Assembly (NCBI GenBank): GCA_963580455.1
Contig: OY756964.1
Location: 26,014,001 to 26,078,000, forward strand
Direction of reading: 5' to 3'
Length of the DNA stretch: 64,000 bases
Source: Euonymus europaeus
Lineage: Eukaryota > Streptophyta > Magnoliopsida > Celastrales > Celastraceae
Position numbers and translations under genes: made by a program. The notes under the pieces were generated by a model. It ran no database searches, was not told the DNA's origin, and saw only the letters and a list, made by a program, of their open reading frames with translations. Below, piece after piece: positions 13,194 to 24,213 of the stretch; within the stretch, counting starts at the first letter, position 1, and the number at the start of each line of letters is the position of its first letter.

Positions 13194-14720
13194 CTTGGAG
13201 CGCACACTCTCTCTTTCTCTCTAGAAATTAACAATTATCCTTGATCTCCGAAAATTGACCATCTGATAGTCTTTCTATAGAATTGGAGAGCCAGGGTTTT
13301 GGTGATCCGATTGGTGGAAGTGGTCCAATCGGAACCGAATAAAGACGGTGACGATCGTAAACTCTCACATCCACAGTCGTCACTTCCGTCAGTGCCAACC
13401 GACAGCGCACGTTAACATAAGATAAGGAAACGTGGCTAGACGTGTAGTGTATCACCTGCTTCAATTGTAATTCTCTCTTCTTCTCCGGTCTGGCTCCGTG
13501 AGTGTCGCCGCAGAGAAAGTCTCTCACTCCCCCTTCCAATATTCTTTTCCTTTTCTTTTTCCCCTGTATAAAAGACAAGCTGGACCTAACTGCCGTCCGT
13601 AGCAATGGATTGAAATACACGCCAGACGGCACGATCACGTGGATCACTGATCCGGCCCTATATGTTTCGCGTATTGGGCTTTGGGCTCTAGTTTTAATCT
13701 AAGGGGGATTTGTAGGCCGGTACAGTGTTTGAGACTTATGGGCAGATAGGACTGGCGGGAAAATTTTGTTTGTGTTTTAGGCCATTGATTACTTCATTTA
13801 CTTATCTGCCCCTGTATATTTGGTTTGAAATTCAAAACATTGTAATGAGTGCATATCTTTGGTTTGAAATTCAGAAACATTGTGATGCGTGCGTGATACT
13901 GTACTGGTATAGTAAACCGGCGTGATATCCAAAGTCACTGACACTCATTTTGATTTTCGTGATATCCAAAGTCACTAATATTTATCTTGATTTTCGTGAT
14001 ACCCATTTTGATTTTATGATTAATATATGATACCTATACGAATATGTTATGATACATCCATGTTAATTAGTCTAAGATCTTGGAGAATCTCTGTGAAAAT
14101 CGTATTTAAAATTTATTATATTTCTTCAATCCATTATCGTAATATGTTTTAATTTGAATACTCGGTAATACATCCGTGACACCTTTATGATACCTGTATA
14201 ATTTTTTGTGATACCAGGAAAAAAAGAAGGAAGAAGACACTATAAACATACATAGAGGAGTTGCAGAAAGAGTTTACTACATTCGAACAGAAACTGGAGC
14301 AAGCAAAGCAAAATCTCAATAATTTACACAAAGACAAAGAAAACATAGCCTCAACATTTGAACATGAGTTGACTGAAATTGAAGTGCATGAATTGACTCA
14401 GAAGTTGAGGCATACATCCACTCCAGTGGGTAGTAACTTACGAGAATTCCTAGTAAAAGATGTATCATTGATACAAGTAAAATACCTCTGTGATACATGC
14501 ATGCTTAATTAAAAATACAATAGAGATACATCCATGATTCCGTACTGCTACCTTACTCACTTGTAGGAACCAGTAAGTACCAACTCTAAACCTCATGTGA
14601 AGAAATAGCAACCAGAAACTGAAGTTGAAGGGAGAGAGAGGATAAATGACATGCCCACATTAAGTTAGGTACATTTTTTTCCAAACACAAAACCATAATC
14701 ATATAGTCTGAACCTCATAC
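13194..14720. other. PX-gene upstream region and TGATAC-rich spacer
   Basis: 13194-13700 is the likely 5' leader and promoter of the PX gene, including a CT-rich run near 13205-13222. From about 13860 to 14540 the sequence repeatedly uses variants of GTGATACC, GTGATATCC and TGATACATCC at irregular spacing. A short reading frame at 14261-14512 could encode a heptad-like helix (KEFTTFEQKLEQAKQNL) but no family was recognised and no gene structure supports it. Confidence 0.45.
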
Positions 14721-14727
14721 TTCCCTT

Positions 14728-14888
14728 GCAAAAAATATGATATGGTATCCATGAAGATATATAAAAGTATGAAAAAGTAAAAATTGTAGGCCGGAGAGGG
14801 ATTATGTTGCAAAAAGTATGATATGATATCCATAAAGATATGTAGAGGTACGAAAAAGTAAAAATTGTAGGTAGAAGAGGGATTATGT
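14728..14888. repeat. 81-bp direct tandem duplication
   Basis: Two adjacent copies with a period of 81 bp, starting at 14728 and 14809, share long blocks such as 'gaaaaagtaaaaattgtagg' and 'agagggattatgtt'. The copies differ at several sites, so the duplication is not very recent. It directly abuts the metallophosphoesterase fragment. Confidence 0.8.
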
Positions 14889-15060
14889 TGATACCAGTGA
14901 GATCACCTGTGATGAGAACAAGGGAAGGATTGATGATGCACAAGGTTCTTGAAGTCAAGTGCTCTGTCAGGGTGGTGGACACTGAAATGGAGATCGAAGA
15001 GCTGAACTGCCCAAACCACAGATTCAGGTCCGCCTTTGGCTCCATTGTTGAGTTCCTGCA
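14888..15060 (-). pseudogene. Fragment of a metallophosphoesterase gene (TMEM62-like)
   Basis: On the minus strand this stretch encodes GGPESVVWAVQLFDLHFSVHHP, then shifts frame and continues as CIINPSLVLITGDLTG. In plant calcineurin-like metallophosphoesterases related to animal TMEM62 these blocks are continuous: the first holds the metal-binding DLH of the phosphoesterase core, the second the GDLT motif. A frameshift lies near 14935-14950, and there is no other part of the gene nearby, so it is a stranded fragment rather than a gene. The quoted blocks come from different frames. The family match is from memory and fairly specific. Confidence 0.75.
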
Positions 15061-15491
15061 ACATGGGAAGTGAAGCACAGGAGCAATATAAGACTACTAA
15101 TGAGCATTGAGAATTCCTGTCCAGCCGCGTATTGGATGCTTGTGCTCTCTCTCCCAGATCTGATCTCTCTCTCCCATATTTGATCTCTCTCTAACTGAGT
15201 AGTGGATACCTCCCGCCCAAAAAATCCTATATGTTTTGTTGTCAAGGTCAGTTTTGTCATTTATGAAAAATAATGAGACATACAATTACACTTTTGTCCT
15301 TATTTTGACCTGATATGAAATAAGTTTTGCCGCCTGTTTTTCTTACAAATAAGAATATTAAACTTGACTTTATGGCAATTTCCCCTTAATTGATCTCTAA
15401 AGCCTCTAAATGAGCCTTGGGCCGAATGTTCTATCACACAATTTCACTAGGCTTAGTCGGAATATAAGAGGCCCGATTTACAATACTTGCT
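15061..15491. other. Spacer without recognised genes
   Basis: Contains CT-rich runs (CTCTCTCTCCCAGATC and a near repeat at about 15143-15195). No coding sequence, RNA gene or clear repeat termini were recognised. Confidence 0.5.
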
Positions 15492-16574
15492 TCTATATAA
15501 GAAACTAGAAGATGCCGTAATTGAGAAGAAGAAATGAGGGTCAGTCGCGCGAATAGAGGGAAAGCTGAAGGACTCGCCCTCTGAGAGCCCCAAATCCACC
15601 AAGATCATCACTATTACTAAAATTCTAAAGAGCATGAGAATCCTGCATTTCTGTGGCGAGTTTGGATTTCTTTTAGGCAATCGCGCGAGTGGTTTTGTGC
15701 TATTTGCTCTCCTGTCCGTTGATCTGCCCTCTGCTGTTCAATCACGGTCGTTCGTACTTCTATTTTTCAAGCTATGATCCTGACCTTCCTTTATGAGCTA
15801 ACGTGTTTTGATCTATGTCGTCCCTACGATTCCTGCCCTTACGTGGCAACTTGAGTTGTCGGCCATCTCTGTTTCTTTTATCGCTTATTGATTCCACTCC
15901 CATTTCTGCTCTAGCGAGGTGCATGAATCTACTTTGGCTAGCTATACCCATTTCCAACTTCTCTCCTTTTTCTCTTCTTCTATACCCATTGTTGCCTTAA
16001 TTTGCAATTTAACTCTAGTGAAAGGGGTCGATCATCGTCTTCCTCTCGGTAGTTGTTCCATTCAGTTGGGTTATTATTCACAGATTCTCCAACTTTTAGA
16101 TTTCTCCATCTCCTCTATACTGATTAAGCCTCTTTACTTTCTATCGTTATTTTCATACATTTTCAATATGGTAAGATTTGATTGTGTTTGGTTTTAGATA
16201 ATATAAAACAAAAAAATGGATACTGTCACTCCATTACCTGTGGCTATTGTATGATTTCTCTCTCTTGCTGCGTCTTTGCTTCTTTAGGCTACGCCGAAAC
16301 TGCCAAGGATTTGTGTTGCTTCTGCACGTCTCTATGATTAGAACCCATACGAAAACCTTTCATCTAAAACAACAATAAGTCTCGCAAAAGCTGAGAAATC
16401 GCTAGTGATTGGGGTGGATTTGGGTTGCTTATTCGTGTAACTGCGAGTGATTGGACTACTTCTAGCTCGGACTTCGTTCGGATATTTGGGTAGTTCTTCC
16501 CTAGTTTAGGCTTATTGATGTTGTTCAATTTTATCCATAATTTTTCGCGCTCTTTTATTCTTTATTGCGGTATG

Positions 16575-17690
16575 ATGTTTAAATACTCGCAACTCCACAA
16601 GTGTACTATCGTAACACAAAAGGTGTAAGTACGAGGTTGATCCCACAGAGACGAGTTTAGTCGAAAGATGTACTTAACTATTGAAATAAATGATTACTAA
16701 AGTAAAGAGAACACACTTAATTCATAGAGAAACAAGCAGACAAGAATCAATGATGATAAAAAGTCTAGGGCACAATCTTACCAAGCAATCATATTATGAG
16801 CTATAAGGATAAAACATTCAATATTAATTCCAATTCAATGATTGATTCCTCACTCAATTATGTTGAACCATTAATCGTGGCAACAACACGTATTATTAGT
16901 ACTAAATTAATCTTATTTGATGACAGTCTTTCACTTAGCAAAAATAACTCATTACGAATAGAAGAACTATAGCAACTAATTAATCCCCTAAACCTGGATC
17001 AGAGCAGTCGACAATTAATTTTCCTAATTTCGATTCCACCAAAAGACATAAATACGGATCGTTTACGTGATTTGACTAGATGAATACAATAAACAATACA
17101 ATTGGTCAAGCCCTAGATATGAGTTTAGTTACAACCCATGAAAATAAATATAAAAGCAATGGAAGAAGAAACCATGAATTGATGCACAAAAGTTAAGGAA
17201 GGAGGAAGAAGAACCGCTTCACAAACGAGAGCAATTCCAACCTATGCAAAGTTCTGCAACCCTTTTTTCATATTTTTCTAGCCTATTTATATCTAATACA
17301 AGTATCTTAGGAGTCCCTAATTAGGTTTACACGTTTAAGGATACAAAAACCTAATAAAACTAGGTTTCTCGATATGCTGGAAAAGTCATCTCTGGTCCGG
17401 GCGCCCTTCTAGCGCTGGATTGCTGAAAGGGCACTCGGATTTGCCAATTTTTATCTCTGTAGTTCTGGAGTACTGCAAGGGCTCTGGAAGGGCGTTTTTT
17501 GCTGGTTTTTGTTTTTTCATGCTTTAATTCAGCTACAACTTCGCACCAACTCTTCTACATATAAGACATATAAAAACCCAAAGTATCAATTCAATATTAA
17601 AATAATGCAATTATATATCAAAATATGCATGTAATTGTGATATAAAATACACAAATCACGGTGTATACACAAAAATTCTGCATTGGTGAG
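16575..17690. repeat. Unclassified repeat with GATCCCACAG block
   Basis: The stretch begins with a block containing 'actcgcaactccacaagtg' and 'aggttgatcccacagaga' that I recall as a recurrent plant repeat head. It continues through about 1.1 kb of AT-rich non-coding DNA, ending near 'cacggtgtatacac'. I could find neither matching target-site duplications nor TG...CA ends, so the class is undetermined and the limits are approximate. Confidence 0.35.
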
Positions 17691-19264
17691 GTATGGACAG
17701 AGGTAGAGTCATAGAGTTTCAACCCTGGAGGTATTTTTTCTCCATCAACTGTGTCCTATATTTTGAAGAAATCTATGTGGATTTTGTTTGGGTTTGTTTA
17801 ACAATACTATTTATGGTTTTTTATTTATTTATTTGTGACGTAGTTTTCATTTGGGTAGTTTGCTATTGTTAGAGTTTTGGTAGTTGTTTTGAGAACTAAA
17901 TATTGTAATTGATTTTATTGTTTTTGTGCGAATGTGTTTCTAGCATGGAGAAATGAGCGTTTAAGTGAGAAAAAATAGCGCATTAAGGAAAGAAATTCTT
18001 ATGGAAAAGAGACATGGATTTCATCAAATTGCTGATATTTATGAGGATGATTCTCATCACGAAATAGAGAACACTGGTATTAAGTTGGAGCTTAGTTGTA
18101 AATGAAACATCATAGCATGAGGTTATTAGTGAGGGGTCAAATTGAGCCACTTGGAATGTAAATTTTTGTCTGATCGAGTTGATCATAGAGTAATTTAGTG
18201 ATATTTCGCGGTTTCATTCAAATACAAACGTGATAGCAGCTCAAGCAAATGACGATCAGATAAATAAAGCTCTTGCTTTAATTTATTGTTATTGTCCTGT
18301 TTTTTATTCAACATCAGCTGCCTTGAAGCACAAAAAAAAAAAAAAAAGAGAAATCAACAGAACCCAATTGAGCGGTCATTCAAATATGCTGATAAGTACT
18401 GCTAACCATGGCAGGATCGCAATGAATAAGATAACCTTATTGGACTTGCAAGAAGAAAGAAAATTTTCAGGTTTAATATCCTTATGAATTACTCCCTACA
18501 TAGATGAAAGATATATGAAGATCCTTTTGTAAACTTGGATTTAATTATTTTAGCACAACTGTATCAAACGTGTCATAACTTTAGCATGCATAGCAATCTA
18601 TTGGCATCTACCAAAAGGGTTAGAATATTGTCAGCACTAATCTTTAACAATATAGGCAAGCGAGAGTTTAATTTCTAGAATAATAAAAACGTGCACATGA
18701 GATTGTAACTTATATGGTTGACTTGGCAGCAAGTTCAACTCATGAAAAGTTATTATTATATGGTAAAGAACAATGATTGAATTTGTCATCATGGAATTAA
18801 AGCATGCCTTTTCAATTTAAATTTTGAACTATGTGTGTGATACAAGTATTGATGGCCTTGAAATGTAGGGTTGCCTTAATTGCTTTGATGAGCCATAAGA
18901 CCTAGAGCTACACAATCTATGGGTTTCTTATAGTACTGAAATATGTATGCTTTATGGAGGAATTGAAGGTTGAATTTCTAATGTCAACACCCTGAAATTT
19001 AATTCATTTTGTATCCAACAATAATCATGGGAGAATCATCACTTGCTCTAAATAAGAGTACCACACACTTTGTAATGTATTAGAGAATCTTTATCCATCT
19101 TAAAATTGGAGAATACCTCTTTTCGTAGCTTAAATGTGGGTCATTAATTGGTTTTGTGAGAAGTCATAGCTCAGGGAGTATGTGATTAGGTGAGTCTACT
19201 GCTTATTCGGCATTGTTGGCCATGTTAATAAGTCATATCTCAAGAATCAATTTGATCATTGTAG

Positions 19265-19333
19265 GTCACTGGCAAGGCGATAATGCTGGATGAAATTATT
19301 AGCCATCTGCAATCACTTCAGAGGCAAGTTGAG
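19265..19333 (+). pseudogene. Stranded bHLH transcription-factor exon
   Basis: A 69-base exon preceded by AG and followed by a GTATG donor encodes 23 codons including VTGKAIMLDEIISHLQSLQR. It is the second-helix exon of plant bHLH proteins of the BEE/CIB/BPE type, in which this segment is a separate exon with the same borders. No basic-region exon and no leucine-zipper-like exon were found around it, so it is a captured genomic piece within the probable Helitron, not a working gene. The exon itself has no stop or frameshift. Confidence 0.85.
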
Positions 19334-20148
19334 GTATGAACCTAAATTCCTTGCTCAACTCTCTCTGTTCATTCAAACTTGATAATCTCTTTCCAACGAC
19401 ATTTACTATTGAGTGTATACATGTCCCCATTTGATGATGCTCTTATAGCAGCAACCAAAATGCTTGCACGACTCTTTGTATGTTAATTTTGAGTGAGTGT
19501 GTCCATATCCACAATTTTTTTTGTTATCCACTTGCTGCTATTTTAATTAATTAACTTAATTTATTCGCATTATGATGTAATAATTACAAACCACCTCATT
19601 TTTAAAACAACCATGTTTTGTTGTTGTCTATAGGCATCTTACACATTCTGCAAGCTTCCAGGAAGCCAGGAGAAAATGGTACCATCTTCATCCTTTCTTC
19701 TATCTTAATGTGCTTCTTTCTTTAGTGCTGATGGAGTTTTGATATGGAGCAGTTGAAAGTGCTTCTCAGTCTAGGTTTATCAGCAATTTTTGTTGCTTTA
19801 GTGGATTTATTTTACATATTGGGACCTGACTGTGGCATCTCTTTTTATCTATGCTGCATATTTAGCACTTTCTGTAAATGGTGTCAATTATTCATGCAAT
19901 TATGAATTTTCTCTCTCATTTTCTTTCTTTTTAAGATCTATAATATGAATGTTGTCTCTCTCTTTGAGTTGAGTTTATTAATTGGAAAGCTTCACCTTCT
20001 TTTTATATACATCTTTTTTGCCAATTTTAAGAAGGTTTGAGAGAGAATTTTGGAGTTTAAGCTTGTTGAAACTCTTTGAGTTCATTGTCTAATGCATGGA
20101 TAAAAACAAAAATCTAACATCCCACAACAACGCGCGGATTATCACTAG

Positions 20149-20860
20149 TTATAAGCATAGAAGGCATGGATGGGAGGAAGAAGGAGACGGCATTGATCCA
20201 GTTTTAACAAGAGAAGACCATATGTCTGACGGCTAGAATTGAGCCAAAAAGGACATGACATAACAATTTAATTAGCTTACCTATTTAAAAGTAGATCTAT
20301 CTAGTCTTTTATAATCCAGATGATTAAAGACCAATCCAGTGGTAGGTAATGAGTAAAGGTCTAACATCTCTTTCACAACAAATGCATTGTTTAGATCAGA
20401 GTACGACGGAGACGACTCATGAGAATTAACACAGACACATATATATGGCCTATGATCTAGAATGAACAATATTTATTGATGTGTTTTTGGTTAGAATTTC
20501 TTACAATTACTATGATAAGTTCAGAGAAATGTAAAAGGTCAATGAATAAGTTTGGTTGTACACATGCGTGAAGTGACACTGGGCATGCATGTGTATTGAT
20601 TCTGATTCTTGGACAAATGGGACCTTCCATCCACATCTTCCTTCCCCACTAACCCATCACTGCGCCTCTGCCATATCTTTCTGATCAAGTTCTTCCATGC
20701 TAAACTATGTACAGAAAAGATTCAACAGGCATGCCTCAACCACCCATCCCACATGTTAAAAGAAACAAATTAAAGTCATGAGCATAAAGGTAGAGTGATT
20801 ATAATAAATTGTCTGGAGAAACCTCGAATCGAAATCGAAGTGAGCGTCGATCAGATCCTT
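20149..20860. other. Spacer downstream of MIR396
   Basis: No coding sequence recognised. On the minus strand it would contain the 3' part of the primary MIR396 transcript. Confidence 0.5.
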
Positions 20861-20990
20861 CCTGTAATTTTCCACAGCGCTCTTGAATTGTGATATAGGC
20901 AATTCCTTAAGCCTTGATGTACTTGCGTCTTGCTTAAGAAAAAGTCACCTTATATAAACGCAGTTCAAGAAAGCTGTGGAAGATCACAGA
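20861..20990 (-). ncRNA. MIR396: microRNA precursor miR396
   Basis: The reverse complement of 20961-20981 equals the 21-nt mature miR396a as I know it (UUCCACAGCUUUC...). On the same strand, 70 bases further on, the complement of 20870-20890 pairs with it: 18 Watson-Crick pairs, one U-G wobble and two mismatches. The stem continues about eight pairs outward on the mature-5p side, giving a hairpin of about 130 nt with a loop near 70 nt, typical of the family. miR396 represses GROWTH-REGULATING FACTOR mRNAs and so limits cell proliferation in leaves and other organs. A TATATATA stretch at about 21036-21043 on the minus strand could serve as a TATA box. The plus strand can fold too, but the canonical 5p mature lies on the minus strand. 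Confidence 0.93.
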
Positions 20991-21137
20991 GAGAATCGTA
21001 TATATAAGAAGCTCCACATGCAAAATTGATAGCTATATATACAGCCTGAATTTAACCAGGACAAAAGAGAAGCAAGAAACTTGGTGAAAATTGAGAGAGG
21101 AGGAAGAGTAGGAGGTAGATTGGTGAAATGAAACTGT

Positions 21138-21168
<31 letters not shown>

Positions 21169-22087
21169 GGTGATATCGGTGTGCAAGGGTGTCTTTTATA
21201 GTGAGAATCGAACTCAAGACTTTTTAAATTTACATAGTTTGACCTAGACAGATTTACCAACAAGGTTATCACCCAAATGAATTGTCTACAATGTTAACAT
21301 GACTAGCAAAGGTGCTTGCAAATCCAAATCATAAATATTTTTATGACTCTAGATTTTATATCCCAAAACAAGAGCAAATGAATTCAATGTCGTATTTAAC
21401 CATAATTTGCAATGTTTGCTCATGTTGCTGGGGAAAAAACTCTACTGCTTCTAGAAGAAAAGATCTAGGTAAAAGTAGATTCTTTGTGGTGTTTCTCGTT
21501 TTATGGCACGGTCATTATGTAGATATATCAGATCTACCTATCTAGTTGATAAGTTTGTTTCATGCAGATTCTCACTTGGATATATGTGTTAATGAGTGCT
21601 GCGTGTTAAAATGATTTGTTAAATATATATAACCGCTCTTTGAATGCAACGTGATGTAAGCGGACGGAGGAACTCTGCAATTCGACAACATCTAACAGGT
21701 GATGTGGTGTAAAAAAAAAAAAGTTGATAGCACACATCCCAAGCCGTTGAATGCAAATTCTAGACTCTGGATCCGATGTAAGTTTGTTGAAATGTGCAGA
21801 GTGCCACGATATCCTAATTATTTATTAGCTCCATAATTACATCTTTTGTTAATGTTCATCCACGGAAGCTATGTGTCTAAATTTTGTAAACTAGAAACTC
21901 TAACTACTTGCTACATGGCATTTCAAATTTCAAAAGAAAACGCATTACAACAATATACGTCACATATGGCAACCCTAATTAAGTTGCCTAATTATTTGAA
22001 CATACACATCAGACATGAAAAAAATCCCAGAAAATAAACAAAGAGAAACAAAACAACCAACCAATATAGATCTGGCTAGGTTCTTAA
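20991..22087. other. Spacer with TA microsatellite
   Basis: Upstream region of MIR396, containing a (TA)n tract at about 21139-21168 and an A-run near 21710-21722. No gene or complete transposon recognised. Confidence 0.5.
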
Positions 22088-22474
22088 TTATGTGCACTGG
22101 AAACCTGAAGGAACAATTTTTCCACAACCGCTAATAATGGCACTGAGTGCAATCGGCACGTTCAAGTTAATCCCAAGCAGATTAGCCTTAATTGCAGTGC
22201 AAAGACACAAAGCAGCCTCCAAGTCAGCCAGACCTTTAATCAAAGCACAACACTGACTACTAGGAGGTGTTCCAACAATAATAGTAACAACACCAAGTAG
22301 CTCCACACACACTCCTAGTTTCAATTTGTCTATAGGACAAGAAGCCGCCGGTGATGGAGCCGGGGGTGGCTTTGGCTTGTGCTTGCACGGATCACAAGCA
22401 CCGGAGAATGTGACGAAGAAGAAGAAGAAGAGATTGATGACAAAAATGGCTGCAGAGAGCTTGTTGGAAGACAT
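22088..22474 (-). CDS. Eight-cysteine proline-rich / lipid-transfer-like secreted protein
   Basis: Intronless gene for 128 residues. Residues 1-26 form a hydrophobic signal peptide (FVINLFFFFFVTFSG). A short lysine-proline-rich segment follows (KHKPKPPPAPSP), then an eight-cysteine domain with the C...C...CC...CxC...C...C spacing (SQCCALI, ALCLCTAI, ISGCGK, terminal FQC). This is the layout of hybrid proline-rich proteins (DC2.15/14-kDa type, Pfam Hydrophob_seed), cell-wall or apoplastic proteins related to lipid-transfer proteins. The proline segment is short for the family. Exact ligand and role are not known. A TTTATAAA box lies about 55 bases upstream of the ATG. The region between this gene and the next plus-strand gene is filled with repeats. 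Confidence 0.93.
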   Translation of the reverse strand: MSSNKLSAAIFVINLFFFFFVTFSGACDPCKHKPKPPPAPSPAASCPIDKLKLGVCVELLGVVTIIVGTPPSSQCCALIKGLADLEAALCLCTAIKANLLGINLNVPIALSAIISGCGKIVPSGFQCT

Positions 22475-22525
22475 ATTGCTAGCTAGGTATACTGAAATGA
22501 AGGATTAGGGACTCTAGGGTGTGTC

Positions 22526-22536
22526 CTTTATAAAGG
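22526..22536 (-). promoter_or_regulatory. TATA box of the eight-cysteine protein gene
   Basis: CCTTTATAAAG, read on the minus strand about 55 bases before the start codon at 22474, the expected place for a plant TATA box with a short leader. Confidence 0.6.
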
Positions 22537-23359
22537 AAATTTGTGAGGTCTGTGTTGAGAGTTTGATGAGTGGAAGAGAGTACTGAAATTATGGTGATAA
22601 TGTAACTCTTTTTTGTAATCTTTTGATCGATATATATATGGTATACAAGCATTGTACAATTTTGTTGGCTTCGTAATTAAGTTGGTTGGATATTTTTACT
22701 AAGACAAAACAGCCTGCCTGTGCTTAATCCAAAATAATTAAAAAGCCATTAGTTCCCTTGGAGGGGATTTTAATTAAGAAAGTTGCACAATGTAATGTCA
22801 TTAGACAGGTTGCACAGAGTGAAGAGTGTATGACAATGAAACAAAGTTGGGGTCTGCTGGTTGTCCTGGATGTTTTGTCTGGTATTGGGTCATTTTGAGA
22901 CAATAATTGAAAGGCAAGCAATTTTGAGGCCCAGGATGTGAGTAGGATCACATGCTGCCTGTAAATCACGGTCTGTGTCAATAAGAATCACCAATTCTGC
23001 TTTCTTTTAAAAAAAATTCTTCATTAGCTAATGCTAAATAGCACTTCCAAGAAAGCATTGCTAGCGAAGATAAGGCTTGGATTTGAGGTTTTGATAACAC
23101 AGTTCCATCTAGCCGCCCCTAAACACGATCTCCCGCCATGCCTCCCGCCGCGGTCAAGCATACTCGCTTACATTCATAGCATCTCTTTCAGCTTTCGGCC
23201 TCGTTGATTCAAGAGTCAAAGCCTCTTTGACAGGCACTCCGGTATCGATAACTTTTTTTATTGTCTCCACTTACGTGTCTTGCAGGTTATTGGTGGTTGT
23301 TAACCTTCACTTTTCGTTGATTGTAGATTAAACACGTACACAGAGTAATAAAAGTAACA
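22537..23359. other. Spacer without recognised genes
   Basis: AT-rich sequence and one GC-richer patch at about 23115-23165. No coding sequence, RNA gene or clear repeat ends recognised. Confidence 0.45.
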
Positions 23360-23494
23360 ACAATGGTAATGTTCTAATGTTTCTATTAACTTTTTATTTG
23401 GAGGTAATCTTTCTTATACAAAATGTAATCCACATATTTATTAATATCAGTAAAATACGTCTCTCAATACAATCATATCAAAAAACATTATTGT

Positions 23495-24213
23495 TGATAT
23501 GACTAAAGTGATTCGACCAATGAAAGTGTGACACGTGTAACTTGCCACGTTGGTCTTATGAGAACAAGTAACAATATGACTAAAGTGATTCGACCAATGA
23601 AAGTGTGACACGTGTAACTTGCCACGTTGGTCTTATGAGGACAAGTACCTCGAACGGCCCAGAAGTCTTGTCTGTGGACTGACCATCCGTATGCGTACCA
23701 GATTGGTTGGTCGGTCTGGATGAACCGATCAGTTCGGCCGTTAGACACCATGCCACTATTTATTAGATGTTATAAAGACTGCGGTCGACCACATATTGGT
23801 CGGTTTTCTTGCAGATCCCAACAGGAACCATCACTTCTTTTAGGAGTCATACTTTCATAAGAAGTAGAGACCCAAGAGGATTATGATTCTGATAAAAACG
23901 CTTAGATAAAAAAGAAAGAGTTTCATTCTTAGAATAAGAACTCTCTAAATCCCTATAAAAAGAGCCTCACACACAAGGTAAAATATGAATCACAACGTAC
24001 GCTACTTTTGTTTAAGTTGAGAAAGCTTTATGAGACCAACCCTCCCAACTGCGAATTACCCAACTGACTTGAGTATCGGAGCGGGCCCCTCGAAACAATT
24101 CGGGTTCCTCCTAACTTACGTTTGCTTGTAGTGCAGAATGTCCAGCTCAGCAATATCGGGTCTAACTGTACTTATTGATTGTCCAGCTCAGATGCACGAT
24201 TTTGGCATCATCA
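23495..24213 (+). mobile_element. Solo LTR (probably Ty3/gypsy type)
   Basis: A 719-bp sequence that starts TGATATG and ends GGCATCATCA, so it has TG...CA ends with a short inverted repeat. It is flanked by attgt (23490-23494) and atcgt (24214-24218), a five-base target duplication with one difference. A promoter-like CCTATAAAAAGAG lies at about 23952-23964. The downstream 'gacttgagtatcggagcggg' phrase is typical of plant gypsy LTRs. No gag-pol sequence or second LTR is present. Confidence 0.7.
23499..23645. repeat. 77-bp direct duplication at the LTR start
   Basis: Two nearly identical copies begin at 23499 and 23576. Each contains GTGACACGTGTAAC, with a palindromic ACACGTGT G-box core, and TGCCACGTTGG. 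Such duplicated blocks in the U3 part of LTRs often act as enhancers. The near identity points to a recent duplication. Confidence 0.9.

Larger units (their letters stand above)
15492..20148 (+). mobile_element. Probable non-autonomous Helitron
   Basis: The 3' end is a good Helitron terminus: a GC-rich tract with CAACGCGCGGATTATCA followed by CTAG at 20145-20148 and then T, as expected for insertion into an A|T site. The 5' end is less certain; TCTATATAAGAAACTAGAAG beginning about 15492 resembles plant Helitron starts and the start of the large Helitron at 48285, but it is preceded by T, not A. No Rep/helicase coding sequence lies inside. It carries one intact bHLH exon (19265-19333) and a separate repeat at about 16575-17690. 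The rest is AT-rich, with no other recognised coding sequence. Confidence 0.62.

Noticed and set aside
15919..16197. 92-codon open frame
   Set aside because: No family resemblance, no splice context, composition like the surrounding T-rich non-coding DNA.
16575..17690. LTR or TRIM retrotransposon
   Set aside because: No matching terminal repeats, TG...CA ends or target duplication could be found, so only an unclassified repeat is reported.
20861..20990. Plus-strand miRNA hairpin
   Set aside because: The complement also folds, but the exact miR396 sequence lies in the 5' arm of the minus strand, as in known precursors.
21139..21168. (TA)n tract as a promoter element
   Set aside because: A plain microsatellite; too repetitive to call as a TATA box.
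23499..23645. CRISPR-like direct repeats
   Set aside because: Only two long adjacent copies, in a plant LTR; no spacers.
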